Part shown: positions 46,662-56,013 of the stretch, piece after piece
Layout: each line of letters begins with the position of its first letter
How positions within the stretch are numbered: position 1 is the stretch's first letter
NCBI RefSeq assembly: GCF_001429395.1
Contig: NZ_LMJT01000006.1
Coordinates: forward strand, 62,001 to 126,000
DNA from: Allobosea sp. Root381
GTDB lineage: Bacteria; Pseudomonadota; Alphaproteobacteria; Rhizobiales; Beijerinckiaceae
Direction of reading: 5' to 3'
DNA length: 64,000 nt
Notes under the pieces: model-generated
The model's input: the letters and a program-made list of their open reading frames with translations, nothing else
What the model was told of the DNA's origin: nothing
The model's database searches: none
Program-made: the position numbers and the translations under genes

Positions 46662-47234
46662 ATGGACGAGCTGCGCCCTTACCGGACCATGGCCTACAAC
46701 AATCTCTGGGCCAATCACCGCCTGCTGAATGCCTGTGCCGGGCTCTCCCAGGCGGAATTCGCTGCCCCGCGCACGGGCTTCTTCCCGAGCCTGCGGGCGA
46801 CGCTCAACCATATCCTGATCGTCGACCGGTTCTACATCGATGCGATGGAAGGCGGCCGGCTCGGTCCGGCCGCATGGGCGGAGCCGGAACCCTGCGAGAC
46901 GCTAGCCGCCCTGAAGGCGGCGCAGGAGGAGATGGACCGGCGCCTGATCGCGGTGGTGGAGGGCGCCGCCCGGAACGGGCTTGTGCGCATCGTCGAGGTG
47001 CATCGCGGTTCGCGCATCCAGCGCGAGCAGCTCGACCGGCTGCTGCTCCACCTGTTCCAGCATCAGGTGCATCATCGCGGCCAGGCCCATGCCATGCTCA
47101 GCGGCACGTCGGTGGCGCCGCCGCAGCTCGACGAGTTCTTCTCGGTCGGCGAAGCGCCGCTGCGGGCGGGTGAATTCGCGATGCTCGGCCTGACGGAAGC
47201 CACGATCTGGGGCGAGAATGAGTTTGCGCCATAG
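46662..47234 (+). CDS. DinB family protein
   Basis: A 190-residue four-helix-bundle protein. The three metal-binding histidines of DinB/YfiT proteins are in ATLNHILIVDRFY and QHQVHHRGQAHAML. LRPYRTMAYNNLWANHRLLNAC is the usual first helix. Members include thiol-dependent transferases and hydrolases; despite the name, damage induction is not general. GGAGGAG lies upstream of ATG 46662. The upstream open frame overlaps the repeat and is excluded. The SOS box at 47306 belongs to the downstream ssb gene, not to this one. Confidence 0.9.
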   Translation: MDELRPYRTMAYNNLWANHRLLNACAGLSQAEFAAPRTGFFPSLRATLNHILIVDRFYIDAMEGGRLGPAAWAEPEPCETLAALKAAQEEMDRRLIAVVEGAARNGLVRIVEVHRGSRIQREQLDRLLLHLFQHQVHHRGQAHAMLSGTSVAPPQLDEFFSVGEAPLRAGEFAMLGLTEATIWGENEFAP

Positions 47235-47305
47235 GCTTGGCTGCGGCGGAAGCCGGCCCAATCGCGCCGCGACGAATTCGGGGGACAACGTCTGCTGAAG
47301 CGCTT

Positions 47306-47320
47306 GAACAAAACGGGAAC
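47306..47320. promoter_or_regulatory. LexA (SOS) box upstream of ssb
   Basis: GAACAAAACGGGAAC, that is GAAC-N7-GAAC, the reverse of GTTC-N7-GTTC, the LexA site known from alphaproteobacteria. It is 85 bases before the ssb start and fits SOS control of ssb. Confidence 0.8.
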
Positions 47321-47404
47321 ATCGTTGATAGTGCGCCGATAGGCCGGTAGGGTCCGGCTCCGGTCGAACGCCGGTTTCGAAGTGCGCAGGAAATGGAGCC
47401 TCTC

Positions 47405-47947
47405 ATGGCTGGTAGCGTCAACAAAGTCATTCTGGTCGGCAATCTCGGGCGCGATCCCGAAGTTCGCCGCCTCGGCTCGGGCGAGCCGGTGGTCAATCTG
47501 CGCATCGCGACCTCCGAAACCTGGCGCGACAAGCAGTCGGGCGAGAAGAAGGAGCGCACCGAGTGGCACTCGGTGGTAATCTTCAACGAGAACCTCGCCA
47601 AGGTTGCCGAGCAGTATCTGCGCAAGGGCTCGAAGATCTATATCGAGGGCCAGCTCCAGACCCGCAAATGGCAGGATCAGTCCGGCGTCGAGAAGTACAC
47701 GACCGAGATCGTGCTGCAGCGCTTCCGCGGCGAGCTGACCATCCTCGACAGCCGCGGGCAGGGCGGTTCGGACGAGTATGGCGAGGGCGGCGGCTCGATG
47801 GAGGACCGCTCCTCCGGCTCGTCCTTCGGCCGCTCGAGCCCTATGGGCGGCGGCGGCTCGCGCCAGCCGGCGATGTCGGGCGGCGGTGGCGGTGGCGGCG
47901 GCTCGCGCTCCTCGTCGAGCCATCTCGACGACGATATCCCGTTCTAG
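47405..47947 (+). CDS. ssb: Single-stranded DNA-binding protein
   Basis: A 180-residue SSB. OB fold residues 1-115: [68 protein letters not shown] Gly/Ser-rich linker (about 120-172) with a run of glycines leads to the acidic tip DDDIPF that recruits repair and replication partners. ATG 47405 (MAGSVNKV) is the family start; the frame extends 12 bases upstream. A LexA-type box lies 85 bases upstream. In many relatives ssb neighbours uvrA; here they are 5 kb apart. Confidence 0.97.
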   Translation: MAGSVNKVILVGNLGRDPEVRRLGSGEPVVNLRIATSETWRDKQSGEKKERTEWHSVVIFNENLAKVAEQYLRKGSKIYIEGQLQTRKWQDQSGVEKYTTEIVLQRFRGELTILDSRGQGGSDEYGEGGGSMEDRSSGSSFGRSSPMGGGGSRQPAMSGGGGGGGGSRSSSSHLDDDIPF

Positions 47948-47970
47948 AGCGCACTCGTTTTGCACGGAAT

Positions 47971-48015
47971 CGTCATCCCGGAGCTGCGCTGCTTCACAGC
48001 TTGTCCGGGATGACG
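47971..48015. repeat. Intergenic palindrome, family A (short form)
   Basis: CGTCATCCCGGA and TCCGGGATGACG, 12 complementary bases around a 21-base loop that itself contains AGCTGCG/CACAGCT pairing. Follows ssb by 23 bases and may also limit its transcript. Confidence 0.85.
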
Positions 48016-48211
48016 GCGTGTTTCCGAGAGAACTCAGCGTGCTCTCTAGCCGCGACAAGCTGCCTGCGGTTTTCGGGAAAAGCCGATGCAGGATCGAATA
48101 TCTAGAGGCCATCTTCACCGACCGCGTCGCTGTCGCGCATGTCATCCGCAAGGTCCTGCTTCGGCAGATCGCCATCACGAACTACGTCAATCCTTTCTGA
48201 GCATTGCCTGC

Positions 48212-48231
48212 CGGTGTGAGTGCACGCCGGG
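48212..48231. promoter_or_regulatory. Palindrome upstream of a sigma-54 promoter
   Basis: CCGGTGTG-AGTG-CACGCCGG, complementary but for one base, centred about 70 bases before the -24 element. Suits an enhancer-binding activator site; the activator is not identified. Confidence 0.35.
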
Positions 48232-48288
48232 ATCCTGCCGCGCCCCCGCCGGATGAAAGATCGAGACCAGGGCGTTGTTCCCCTTGGC

Positions 48289-48303
48289 TGGCACGCCGCT
48301 TGC
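48289..48303 (+). promoter_or_regulatory. Sigma-54 promoter of the peptide-binding protein gene
   Basis: TGGCACGCCGCTTGC matches the RpoN consensus TGGCACG-N4-TTGC at every fixed base. It lies 62 bases before the ATG of the downstream ABC binding protein gene, on the right strand. Confidence 0.75.
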
Positions 48304-48365
48304 GATACCCTGAAACGGTGCGAGGCCTGCCTCATGCAGGGCCCCGCGTCACAGGGGAGGCCGGC

Positions 48366-49952
48366 ATGACCACGAGGCGCAGATTTCTCCAGGCTGGCGC
48401 GGCGGCGCTGGCTTTTCCGGCACCGCGGCTCGCGCGGGCCGCCGATGCGAAGGTTCTGAAATTCGTTCCGCAGGGCGATCTCGCGGTGGTCGATCCGGTC
48501 TGGACGACGGCTACGGTCACGCGCAACCACGCCTTCATGGTCTATGACACCCTGTTCGGGCAGGACGAGACCTACAAGGCCCAGCCGCAAATGGCGGAGG
48601 GAGCGCTGGCCGAAGCCGACGGCAAGGCCTGGACGATCAGGCTGCGCGACGGGCTCAAATTCCATGACGGCACGCCGGTCCTGGCGCGCGACTGCGTCGC
48701 CAGCCTCACCCGTTGGGGCAAACGCGACTCCTTCGGCCAGACGTTGTTTGCCCTGACCGACGAGCTCGCAGCGGTCGATGACAGGACGCTGCGCTTCCGG
48801 CTGAAGAAGCCCTTCCCGCTGCTGCCCGACGCGCTCGCCAAGATGACCGCCTTCCTGCCGGTGATCATGCCCGAGCGGCTTGCCCAGACCGATGCCTTCA
48901 CCCAGGTCACCGAGGTCGTCGGCAGCGGGCCGTTCCGCTTCGTCGCCAACGAGCGCCAGTCCGGCAGCCGAGCCGTCTACGAGAAATTCGCGGGCTATGT
49001 CCCCCGCAGCGACGGCAAGCCCGGTCGGACGGCCGGCCCCAAGATCGTCCATTTCGAGCGTGTCGAATGGCATACGCTGCCCGACCCGTCGACGGCGGCC
49101 GCGGCGCTGCAGAGCGGCGAGATCGACTGGGTCGAGCAGCCCTTGCCGGACCTGCTGCCGCTGCTCGCCGGCAACCCGGCGATCGAGGTCGCGGTCAAGG
49201 AAACCACCGGCGCGGTCGCGATCATGCGGATGAACCATCTGCATCCGCCGTTCGACATTCCGGCGATCCGTCGCGCGATCCTGCTGGCGATCGACCAGGC
49301 GGAGTTCATGGAGGCGGTCGGCGGGCCGGACAAATCGCTCTGGCGTGCCGGCGTCGGCGTTTTCCCGCCCGATACACCGATGGCGAACGATGCCGGCATG
49401 GAGGTGCTGAACAGCCCGCGCGACGTTGGCCGCGTGAAGCAGGCGCTCGCGGCGGCGGGCTACAACGGCGAGAAGGTCGTGCTGCTCGGCGTCACCGACC
49501 TCGCCAATCTCAAGGCGGAATGCGAGGTCGCCGGCGAGATGCTCAAGCGCATCGGCATGAATGTCGATTACCAGGCCATGGACTGGGGCACCGTCGTCAC
49601 GCGGCGGGCCAAGAAGGAGCCGCCGGCGCAGGGCGGCTGGAACTGCTTCTTCACCGGCTGGAACGGCCTCGACATGTTCGAGCCCGTCGGCCATCTCTCG
49701 CTGCGCGGCAACGGCGCCAGTGCCTGGCCCGGCTGGCCGGTGGCGCCGAAGATCGAGGCGTTGCGCGATGCCTGGATCGAGGCTCCGGACCTTGCCGCCC
49801 AGCAGCGGATCGCGGCCGACATCCAGAAGCAGGTGTTCGAGGACGTGCCCTATGCGCCGCTCGGCCAGTATTTCCAGCCGACGGCCTATCGCCGGTCGCT
49901 GACCGGCGTGCTCGCGAGCTTCCCGACCTTCTGGAACGTGAAGAGGGTCTAG
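48366..49952 (+). CDS. ABC transporter substrate-binding protein, peptide (family 5), Tat-exported
   Basis: A 528-residue DppA/OppA-type binding protein. The leader MTTRRRFLQAGAAALAFPAPRLARA carries a twin-arginine motif (TRRRFLQ) and Ala-X-Ala site near residue 25. The mature part shows AFMVYDTLFGQDE, PQMAEGALAEADGKAWTIRLRDGLKFHDGTPV (family 5 signature) and VVGSGPFRFVANERQ. The bound ligand could be a peptide or another compound such as nickel or glutathione. No permease or ATPase is next to it. A sigma-54 promoter and a palindrome lie upstream. ATG 48366 has GGAGG nearby; a longer upstream frame is excluded by the leader. Confidence 0.93.
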   Translation: MTTRRRFLQAGAAALAFPAPRLARAADAKVLKFVPQGDLAVVDPVWTTATVTRNHAFMVYDTLFGQDETYKAQPQMAEGALAEADGKAWTIRLRDGLKFHDGTPVLARDCVASLTRWGKRDSFGQTLFALTDELAAVDDRTLRFRLKKPFPLLPDALAKMTAFLPVIMPERLAQTDAFTQVTEVVGSGPFRFVANERQSGSRAVYEKFAGYVPRSDGKPGRTAGPKIVHFERVEWHTLPDPSTAAAALQSGEIDWVEQPLPDLLPLLAGNPAIEVAVKETTGAVAIMRMNHLHPPFDIPAIRRAILLAIDQAEFMEAVGGPDKSLWRAGVGVFPPDTPMANDAGMEVLNSPRDVGRVKQALAAAGYNGEKVVLLGVTDLANLKAECEVAGEMLKRIGMNVDYQAMDWGTVVTRRAKKEPPAQGGWNCFFTGWNGLDMFEPVGHLSLRGNGASAWPGWPVAPKIEALRDAWIEAPDLAAQQRIAADIQKQVFEDVPYAPLGQYFQPTAYRRSLTGVLASFPTFWNVKRV

Positions 49953-49982
49953 GTTTCGTCGCGTTTCCACAGGAACGCGGGC

Positions 49983-50025
49983 GTCATCCCGGATCTTGCT
50001 TGTTTCGCAGCTTGTCCGGGATGAC
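49983..50025. repeat. Intergenic palindrome, family A (short form)
   Basis: GTCATCCCGGA and TCCGGGATGAC around a 21-base loop. Near-twin of 47971-48015, placed after the peptide-binding protein gene. Confidence 0.85.
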
Positions 50026-50248
50026 ATTTGGGGACCTTTCAGTTGCGCCTTGCCCAGCCGCCATGCGTTCGAGCGCGGCGGACGGCTCGCGTGCCGTCGG
50101 TATCGGCCACGCGTTCACCCATCATGCGTGTCAGGCCGCCAAGTGGCGGATGGGCAGGGCTATGACCGCGTTATGCCATCAGGGCAGGGCGCCTCTGCCG
50201 CAATGCATCCTTGCCCGCGCGGCGCTTCCCGGCGAAGGTCCGCGCATC

Positions 50249-51364
50249 ATGAGCAGCATCGATCCTTCCGTCTCCGCCCTGTCTGTCTGGCTCGCGCTGG
50301 AAAGCCCCACCCACCACACGCCCGGCGTCAACGGCATGATGGACCTTGTCGCGAAGGAGGTCGAAGGCCTGCCGATCGCGGTCGAGCGACTGCCGGGCCG
50401 CGACGGCCTCGGCGACAGCCTGATCCTGCGCGCTGGCGTCGCCAATGGCGAGCCTGCGGTCGCGGTCATGTCGCATCTCGACACGGTCCATCCGGTCGGG
50501 ACCAGCGCCCGCGACCTGCCCGTGCGGGTGGAGGGCGACAAGCTCTACGGGCCCGGCGTCTACGACATGAAGGGCGGGGCCTGGCTGGCGCTGCAGGCCT
50601 TCAAGGATGTCGCGAAGTCCGGCACGGCGAAGCGGCCGCTGGTCTTCCTGTTCACCGGCGACGAGGAAATCGGCTCTCCGACGACGCGCGGCGTCATCGA
50701 GGAGATCGGCCGCGCCTCCGCCGCCGTGCTGGTGACGGAGCCGGCCCGCGAGGGCGGCAAGATCGTCACGGCGCGGAAAGGCGTGGGGCGCTTCGAGGTC
50801 AAGTTCGAGGGACGGCCGGCGCATTCCGGCGCGCGCCATGCCGATGGCCGCAGCGCGATCCGCGAGGCGGCGCACCATATCCTCGCGATCGACGGCATGA
50901 CCGATTACGGCCGCGGCATCACCACCAGCGTAGCCCTGATGGGCGGGGGCACCGCTGCCAACGTCATCCCGCAGCATGCCTGGTTCAGCGTCGACCTGCG
51001 CGTCACCACCGCGGCCGACGGCATCGAGATGGCGAAGCGCATCCTCGGCCTGAAGCCGCACGACCCGGATGTGAGGATTTCCATCAGCGGCGGCATGAAC
51101 CGACCGCCTTATGAGAAGACGCCGGCCGTGGCCGCGCTTTTCGAGACGGCGCGGGGCGTGGCTGCCGGTGTCGGCTTCGAGCTGCAGGACTGCCCGATGA
51201 CGGGGGGCGGCTCGGACGGCAACTTCACCGCCGCCTTCGGCGTGCCGACGCTGGACGGCCTCGGCATCGACGGCGCCGGCGCCCATACGCTCAGTGAATA
51301 CGCACTGATTTCATCGATCGCCCCGCGCCGGGCGCTGATCAAGGGGCTGCTGGAAACGATTTGA
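50249..51364 (+). CDS. M20 family metallopeptidase, glutamate carboxypeptidase-like
   Basis: A 371-residue co-catalytic zinc peptidase. The metal and catalytic set is complete: His in AVMSHLDTVHPVG, bridging Asp in VYDMKGGAW, catalytic Glu-Glu in FTGDEEIGS, Glu in VTEPAREGG and His in GAHTLSEY. The dimerisation domain lies between, with AHSGARHADGRSAI. Sequence style is that of carboxypeptidase G2 and ArgE/DapE relatives; the substrate is unknown and no leader is present, so it is cytoplasmic. ATG 50249 is chosen where homology begins. Placed after the peptide-binding gene; a shared role in peptide or folate-glutamate use is possible. Confidence 0.92.
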   Translation: MSSIDPSVSALSVWLALESPTHHTPGVNGMMDLVAKEVEGLPIAVERLPGRDGLGDSLILRAGVANGEPAVAVMSHLDTVHPVGTSARDLPVRVEGDKLYGPGVYDMKGGAWLALQAFKDVAKSGTAKRPLVFLFTGDEEIGSPTTRGVIEEIGRASAAVLVTEPAREGGKIVTARKGVGRFEVKFEGRPAHSGARHADGRSAIREAAHHILAIDGMTDYGRGITTSVALMGGGTAANVIPQHAWFSVDLRVTTAADGIEMAKRILGLKPHDPDVRISISGGMNRPPYEKTPAVAALFETARGVAAGVGFELQDCPMTGGGSDGNFTAAFGVPTLDGLGIDGAGAHTLSEYALISSIAPRRALIKGLLETI

Positions 51365-51465
51365 AGCAGCAGAGGCGCGAGCAGGGCGCGCCGCCGGGGG
51401 CAACACTTAGTCAGTTGTGAAAGTTTTTCTTGACCGGGCCGATCGGTGACCTAATAGTTTCCGAC

Positions 51466-51801
51466 ATGGCTAAGTTTTCGACCGATCTGGACAGCGCCTT
51501 CTCCGCGCTCGCGGACCCCACCCGGCGGGCTATCGTCGGCTGCCTCTGCGAGGGCCCGAAGACAGTCAGCGAATTGTCCGCGCCCTTCGAGATGGCGCTG
51601 CCGTCTCTGCTCAAACATGTGCAGGTGCTCGAGCACAGCGGGCTGATCAGCTCGGAAAAAATCGGACGAGTGCGGACCTGCCGGCTCGATCCGCATGCTC
51701 TGCAGGCGACCGAGGCCTGGCTCAGGCAGCACATCGCCACTTGGGAGCGACGCCTCGACCGCATGGAAGCCCATATCGCGCGGATGAAGAGAAAGGATTG
51801 A
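51466..51801 (+). CDS. ArsR-family transcriptional regulator
   Basis: A 111-residue winged-helix repressor. AFSALADPTRRAIVGCLCEGPKTVSELSAPFEMALPSLLKHVQVLEHSGLI contains the recognition helix (ALPSLLKHVQVLE). No metal-binding cysteine pair in the ArsR position is seen (one CLC in the first helix region), so a non-metal signal is likely. The SRPBCC gene follows after four bases; such ArsR-SRPBCC pairs are common. ATG 51466 is used rather than an upstream TTG at 51430 that overlaps a TTGACC element. Confidence 0.92.
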   Translation: MAKFSTDLDSAFSALADPTRRAIVGCLCEGPKTVSELSAPFEMALPSLLKHVQVLEHSGLISSEKIGRVRTCRLDPHALQATEAWLRQHIATWERRLDRMEAHIARMKRKD

Positions 51802-51805
51802 AGGC

Positions 51806-52306
51806 ATGAGCAGCCCGTTCAAGGCCGGCACCTCGCCCTGGGGTGGCTGGCCGCTCGACCGCGAAATCGTGCTGAGCCGCATCATCGATGCGCCGCGGAG
51901 CCTCGTCTACGCCGCCTGGGCGGATCCTGAACAGATCCAGGTCTGGTTCGGGCCGCAGGGGATGGCGATCGAGACAAAGGAGATCGCGCTGCGTCCCGGT
52001 GGGGTCTGGCGCTTCGACATGGTGGTCGCAGGGGGGCCGCGTTACGGCAACCGCATGGTCTTCCTGCGCATGGAGGAGCCGGCGCTGATCGAGGTCGAGC
52101 ACGGTTCCGACAAGGACGACGATCCCGACCGCTTCAGGATGCTCGTCACGTTCGACGAGCAGAGCGACGGAAAAACCGTGCTGACGCTGCGCCAAATGCA
52201 TCCGTCCAAGGAACGGCGCGAGGAGGTGATCGGCTTCGGTGCGGTCGAATATGGCGGGCAAACGCTGACGAAGCTGGCTCTCCATCTCGAGAGCCGCAAG
52301 GGCTGA
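51806..52306 (+). CDS. SRPBCC (AHSA1-like) family protein
   Basis: A 166-residue START-like lipid or ligand-binding fold. DREIVLSRIIDAPRSLVYAAWADPEQIQVWFGPQGM is the AHSA1-type opening; LRPGGVWRFDMVVAGG, TVLTLRQMHPSKERREEV and the C-terminal helix GFGAVEYGGQTLTKLALHLES complete it. Cotranscribed with the ArsR gene four bases upstream. Ligand unknown. Although this family is called Hsp90-activator-like, no link to the Hsp90-like gene at 36-38.8 kb follows from this. Confidence 0.9.
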   Translation: MSSPFKAGTSPWGGWPLDREIVLSRIIDAPRSLVYAAWADPEQIQVWFGPQGMAIETKEIALRPGGVWRFDMVVAGGPRYGNRMVFLRMEEPALIEVEHGSDKDDDPDRFRMLVTFDEQSDGKTVLTLRQMHPSKERREEVIGFGAVEYGGQTLTKLALHLESRKG

Positions 52307-52325
52307 AATGCTGTGCAACGAGAAA

Positions 52326-52347
52326 GGGGCTGCATCGCTGCAGCCCC
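52326..52347 (-). terminator. Terminator of gyrA, shared with the SRPBCC gene side
   Basis: 9-bp stem GGGGCTGCA / TGCAGCCCC with a 4-base loop; on the minus strand it runs into TTTC, 25 bases after the gyrA stop. Confidence 0.75.
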
Positions 52348-52372
52348 TCGTGTCGTCGCAGCAGCAGCGGTC

Positions 52373-55165
52373 TCAAGCCCTGCCGTTCTCCTCCGGCGCC
52401 GGGCCGGCTTCGGCCTCTGTCTCGGCGTCCTCGCCCTCGCCATCGTCGCCGATGCACTCGACCGAGACGACCTTCTCGTCCTTGGCGGTGTTGAACACCG
52501 TGACGCCTTGCGTCGAGCGGCCGGCGATGCGGATGCGGTTGCCGGTTCCGGCATCGACGGGGACGCGGATGACCTGGCCGCCATTGGTGACCAGCATCAA
52601 CTGGTCGCTGTCGACGACCGGGAAGGAGGCGACCAGCTTGCCGTTGCGGTCGTTGACGACCATGGCGACGATGCCCTTGCCGCCGCGACCGGTGACCCGA
52701 TACTCGAAGGACGAAGTGCGCTTGCCGTAACCCTTCTCCGAGATCGTCAGGATGAACTGCTCGGCGAGCTGCATCTCCAGGCGCTTGGCCCCGAGTTCGA
52801 CCTCACCCGCAGCTTCCTCGCCGTCGGCTGCGACCTCTGTGGCCTCCTCGCCTTCGCCGGTCAGGGCACGGCGTGCCGCAGCAGCATCCTTGAGATAGGT
52901 GGCGCGCTCGTCCGGCGTGGCGTCGAGATGGCGCAGGATCGCGAGCGAGATCACCTCGTCGCCCTTCGCCAGATTGATGCCGCGCACGCCGGTCGAATCG
53001 CGGCCCTTGAAGACGCGCACTTCAGGAACGGCGAAGCGGATGCACTGGCCGGCCGAGGTGGTCAGCAGCACGTCGTCGTTCTCGGTGCAGATCTGCACGT
53101 CGACGATGTGGTCGCCTTCGTCCAGCTTCATCGCAATCTTGCCGGCGCGGTTGACGTTGACGAAGTCGGACAGCTTGTTGCGGCGCACGCCGCCCGAAGC
53201 CGTCGCGAACATCACGTCGAGCGTCTCCCAGCTCGTCTCGTCCTCGGGCAGCGGCATGATCGTGGTGATGCGCTCGCCTTGGTCGAGCGGCAGCATGTTG
53301 ACCAGCGCCTTGCCGCGCGCATTCGGCGCCGCCAGCGGCAGCCGCCAAACCTTCTCCTTGTAGACCTGACCCTCTGAGGAGAAGAACAGCACCGGCGTGT
53401 GCGTGCTGGCGACGAAGAGGCGGGAGACGAAATCCTCTTCCTTCGTCGACATGCCCGAGCGGCCCTTGCCGCCGCGCTTCTGGGCGCGATAGGTCGAGAG
53501 CGGCACGCGCTTGATGTAGCCGCCATGGCTGACGGTGACGACCATGTCCTCGCGGGCGATCAGGTCCTCGTCGTCGAGGTCGGAGCCCCAGTCCTGGATC
53601 ACGGTGCGGCGCGGCGTCGCGAAGGCGGTCTTCACCGCCGCCAGCTCGTCCTTGATGATCGTCTGGATACGGGCGCGCGAGCGCAGGATGTCGAGATAGT
53701 CGGCGATCTCGGTCGCGAGCTTCTGCAGCTCGTCGCCGATCTCGTCGCGGCCGAGAGCGGTCAGGCGGGCGAGACGGAGCTCGAGGATCGCCTTGGCTTG
53801 CGCGTCGGAGAGGCGATAGGTGCCGTCGGGGTTGATCGGGTGCCGCGGATCGTCGACCAGCGCGATCAGCGGCGCGATGTCCTCGGCCGGCCAGTTGCGC
53901 GCCATCAGCGATTCATGCGCGGCGGACGGGGTCGGCGCCGTGCGGATGAGGCGGATGACCTCGTCGATATTGGCGACCGCCGTGGCGAGGCCGCAGAGCA
54001 CATGGGCGCGCTCGCGGGCCTTGTTGAGCAGATAGCGCGTGCGCCGGGAGACGACCTCCTCGCGGAACTCGACGAAGGCCGAGATGAAGTCCCGCAGGTT
54101 CAGCACTTCCGGGCGGCCGCCTGTCAGCGCGACCATGTTGGCGCCGAAGGACGTCTGCAGCTGCGAGAAACGGTAGAGCTGGTTCAGCACGACATCGGCG
54201 AGCGCGTCGCGCTTGATCTCGATGACGACGCGCACGCCCTCGCGGCTGGATTCGTCGCGCAGGTCGGAGATGCCCTCGATGCGCTTCTCGCGCACCATGT
54301 CGGCGATCTTCTCGACCATCGAGGCCTTGTTCACCTGATAGGGAACCTCGGTGACGACGATCGCCTCGCGCTCCTTGCGCATCTCCTCGATATGCGTCTT
54401 CGCGCGCATCACGATCGAGCCGCGGCCGGTGTGATAGGCCGAGTGGATGCCGCTGCGGCCCATGATCGAGGCGCCGGTCGGGAAGTCCGGCCCGGGGACG
54501 ATCTCGATCAACTCGTCGATGGTGATCTCGGGATTGTCGATCAGCGCGACGCAGGCGTCGATGACCTCGCCGAGATTATGCGGCGGGATGTTGGTGGCCA
54601 TGCCCACCGCGATGCCGCCGGCGCCGTTGACGAGGAGGTTCGGGTAGCGGGCCGGCAGGACCGTCGGCTCATGCTCCTTGCCGTCGTAGTTGGCCTGGAA
54701 ATCGACCGTGTCGAGGTCGAGGTCTTCCAGCAGCGGCATCGCCGCCTTGTCGAGCCTGGCCTCGGTGTAGCGATCGGCCGCCGCGCTGTCGCCGTCCATC
54801 GAGCCGAAATTGCCCTGGCCGTCGATCAGCGGCAGGCGCAGCGAGAAGTCCTGCGCCATGCGCACCAGCGCGTCATAGACCGCGAGATTGCCGTGCGGAT
54901 GGTACTTACCCATCGTGTCGCCGACGATACGGGCGCATTTGGTGTAGGGCCGCTCGGGCAGGTTCTTGTTCTCGTGCATCGAGAACAGGATGCGGCGATG
55001 GACAGGCTTCAGGCCGTCGCGGACGTCGGGCAGAGCGCGGCTCACGATCACGCTCATGGCGTAATCGAGATAGCTCTTCTTCATCTCGTCGGTGATGGCG
55101 ATCGGCTTGATGTCGCCGCCGAAATGCGGCTCGTCCGGGCGCTTGTCGTCTGTTTCGTCGCTCAA
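52373..55165 (-). CDS. gyrA: DNA gyrase subunit A
   Basis: A 930-residue GyrA. The catalytic tyrosine is Y133 in [12 protein letters not shown]; the breakage-reunion domain begins [25 protein letters not shown]. The C-terminal beta-pinwheel carries the GyrA box [11 protein letters not shown]. The quinolone region reads [11 protein letters not shown]. coli position 82 is Asn and 83 is Leu, 87 remains Asp. A charged insert ([21 protein letters not shown]) sits between blades and an acidic tail ends the chain ([15 protein letters not shown]). Divergent from marC. It forms negative supercoils with GyrB, which is not in the window. Confidence 0.97.
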   Translation of the reverse strand: MSDETDDKRPDEPHFGGDIKPIAITDEMKKSYLDYAMSVIVSRALPDVRDGLKPVHRRILFSMHENKNLPERPYTKCARIVGDTMGKYHPHGNLAVYDALVRMAQDFSLRLPLIDGQGNFGSMDGDSAAADRYTEARLDKAAMPLLEDLDLDTVDFQANYDGKEHEPTVLPARYPNLLVNGAGGIAVGMATNIPPHNLGEVIDACVALIDNPEITIDELIEIVPGPDFPTGASIMGRSGIHSAYHTGRGSIVMRAKTHIEEMRKEREAIVVTEVPYQVNKASMVEKIADMVREKRIEGISDLRDESSREGVRVVIEIKRDALADVVLNQLYRFSQLQTSFGANMVALTGGRPEVLNLRDFISAFVEFREEVVSRRTRYLLNKARERAHVLCGLATAVANIDEVIRLIRTAPTPSAAHESLMARNWPAEDIAPLIALVDDPRHPINPDGTYRLSDAQAKAILELRLARLTALGRDEIGDELQKLATEIADYLDILRSRARIQTIIKDELAAVKTAFATPRRTVIQDWGSDLDDEDLIAREDMVVTVSHGGYIKRVPLSTYRAQKRGGKGRSGMSTKEEDFVSRLFVASTHTPVLFFSSEGQVYKEKVWRLPLAAPNARGKALVNMLPLDQGERITTIMPLPEDETSWETLDVMFATASGGVRRNKLSDFVNVNRAGKIAMKLDEGDHIVDVQICTENDDVLLTTSAGQCIRFAVPEVRVFKGRDSTGVRGINLAKGDEVISLAILRHLDATPDERATYLKDAAAARRALTGEGEEATEVAADGEEAAGEVELGAKRLEMQLAEQFILTISEKGYGKRTSSFEYRVTGRGGKGIVAMVVNDRNGKLVASFPVVDSDQLMLVTNGGQVIRVPVDAGTGNRIRIAGRSTQGVTVFNTAKDEKVVSVECIGDDGEGEDAETEAEAGPAPEENGRA

Positions 55166-55376
55166 GGGATTGGGTCCCGATTCCTGCTTGTTTTCAAGCT
55201 TCTGGCTATCCGATTCCGGCCGTTGAAGCCAGCAAAAGCCGGCACTGTCCCGTCAAAAAATAGCGTCTTTTATTCAATGGCTTACGCTCTAAATCGAGGC
55301 GGTCCCGAAAGCGCTGCCGCAATCCCGCCATTCTTCACGGGTGACGAGACCCGCGCGGCGTGGTCAAGTCCCCGCC

Positions 55377-56009
55377 ATGCATCTCGATTTCCTCGCTTCC
55401 GCCCTGGTGACGCTGCTCGTCACGCTCGATCCGCCGGGGCTGGCCCCGATCTTCCTGTCGCTCACCCAGGGCATGTCGCGCGTCGAGCGCCGGCAGGTCG
55501 CGATCCGGGCCTGCATCATCGCCTTCGGCATCCTGGCCTTCTTCGGCGTGGCCGGCGACGTGGTTCTGAAGGCGCTCGGCGTGTCGCTGCCGGCCTTCCG
55601 CATCGCCGGCGGGCTCTTGCTGTTCTGGATCGCCTTCGAGATGGTGTTCGAGCGCCGCACCGAGCGCAAGCAGCAGACGGCGCAGACGGCGATCACGCTC
55701 GATCATATTCGCAACGTCGCGGCCTTTCCGCTCGCGATCCCGCTGATGGCGGGGCCCGGCGCGCTGACCGCGATCATCCTGCTCGCCGGCCGGGCGGAGG
55801 GCGATCCGCTTTTGCTGGTCTCGCTCGCGCTGATCTGCGGCCTCGTCATTCTCTCCTGCCTCGCCGTCTTCCTGCTGGCGACGCCGCTGGCGCGGCTGCT
55901 CGGCGTCACCGGCAACGTCGTGCTGACGCGGCTGCTCGGCGTGATCCTGGCGGCGCTGGCGGTGCAGTTCGTGATCGACGGCGTGACGGCCGCGATCCGG
56001 GCGGCCTGA
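55377..56009 (+). CDS. MarC family membrane protein
   Basis: A 210-residue protein with six hydrophobic segments: FLASALVTLLVTLDPPGLAPIFLSL, RACIIAFGILAFFGVAGDVVL, FRIAGGLLLFWIAFEMVF, FPLAIPLMAGPGALTAIILLAG, LALICGLVILSCLAVFLLA and TRLLGVILAALAVQFVIDGV. The first carries the MarC Pro-Gly loop. Members were once tied to antibiotic resistance, now doubted; some act in amino-acid transport. ATG 55377 is the natural start. Four bases separate its stop from the convergent VOC gene. Confidence 0.9.
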   Translation: MHLDFLASALVTLLVTLDPPGLAPIFLSLTQGMSRVERRQVAIRACIIAFGILAFFGVAGDVVLKALGVSLPAFRIAGGLLLFWIAFEMVFERRTERKQQTAQTAITLDHIRNVAAFPLAIPLMAGPGALTAIILLAGRAEGDPLLLVSLALICGLVILSCLAVFLLATPLARLLGVTGNVVLTRLLGVILAALAVQFVIDGVTAAIRAA

Positions 56010-56013
56010 GGCA

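Noticed and set aside
51806..52306. AHSA1-like protein as a cochaperone for the Hsp90-like island protein
   Set aside because: It is paired with an ArsR regulator 14 kb away; bacterial AHSA1-like domains are ligand binders and no specific link is visible.
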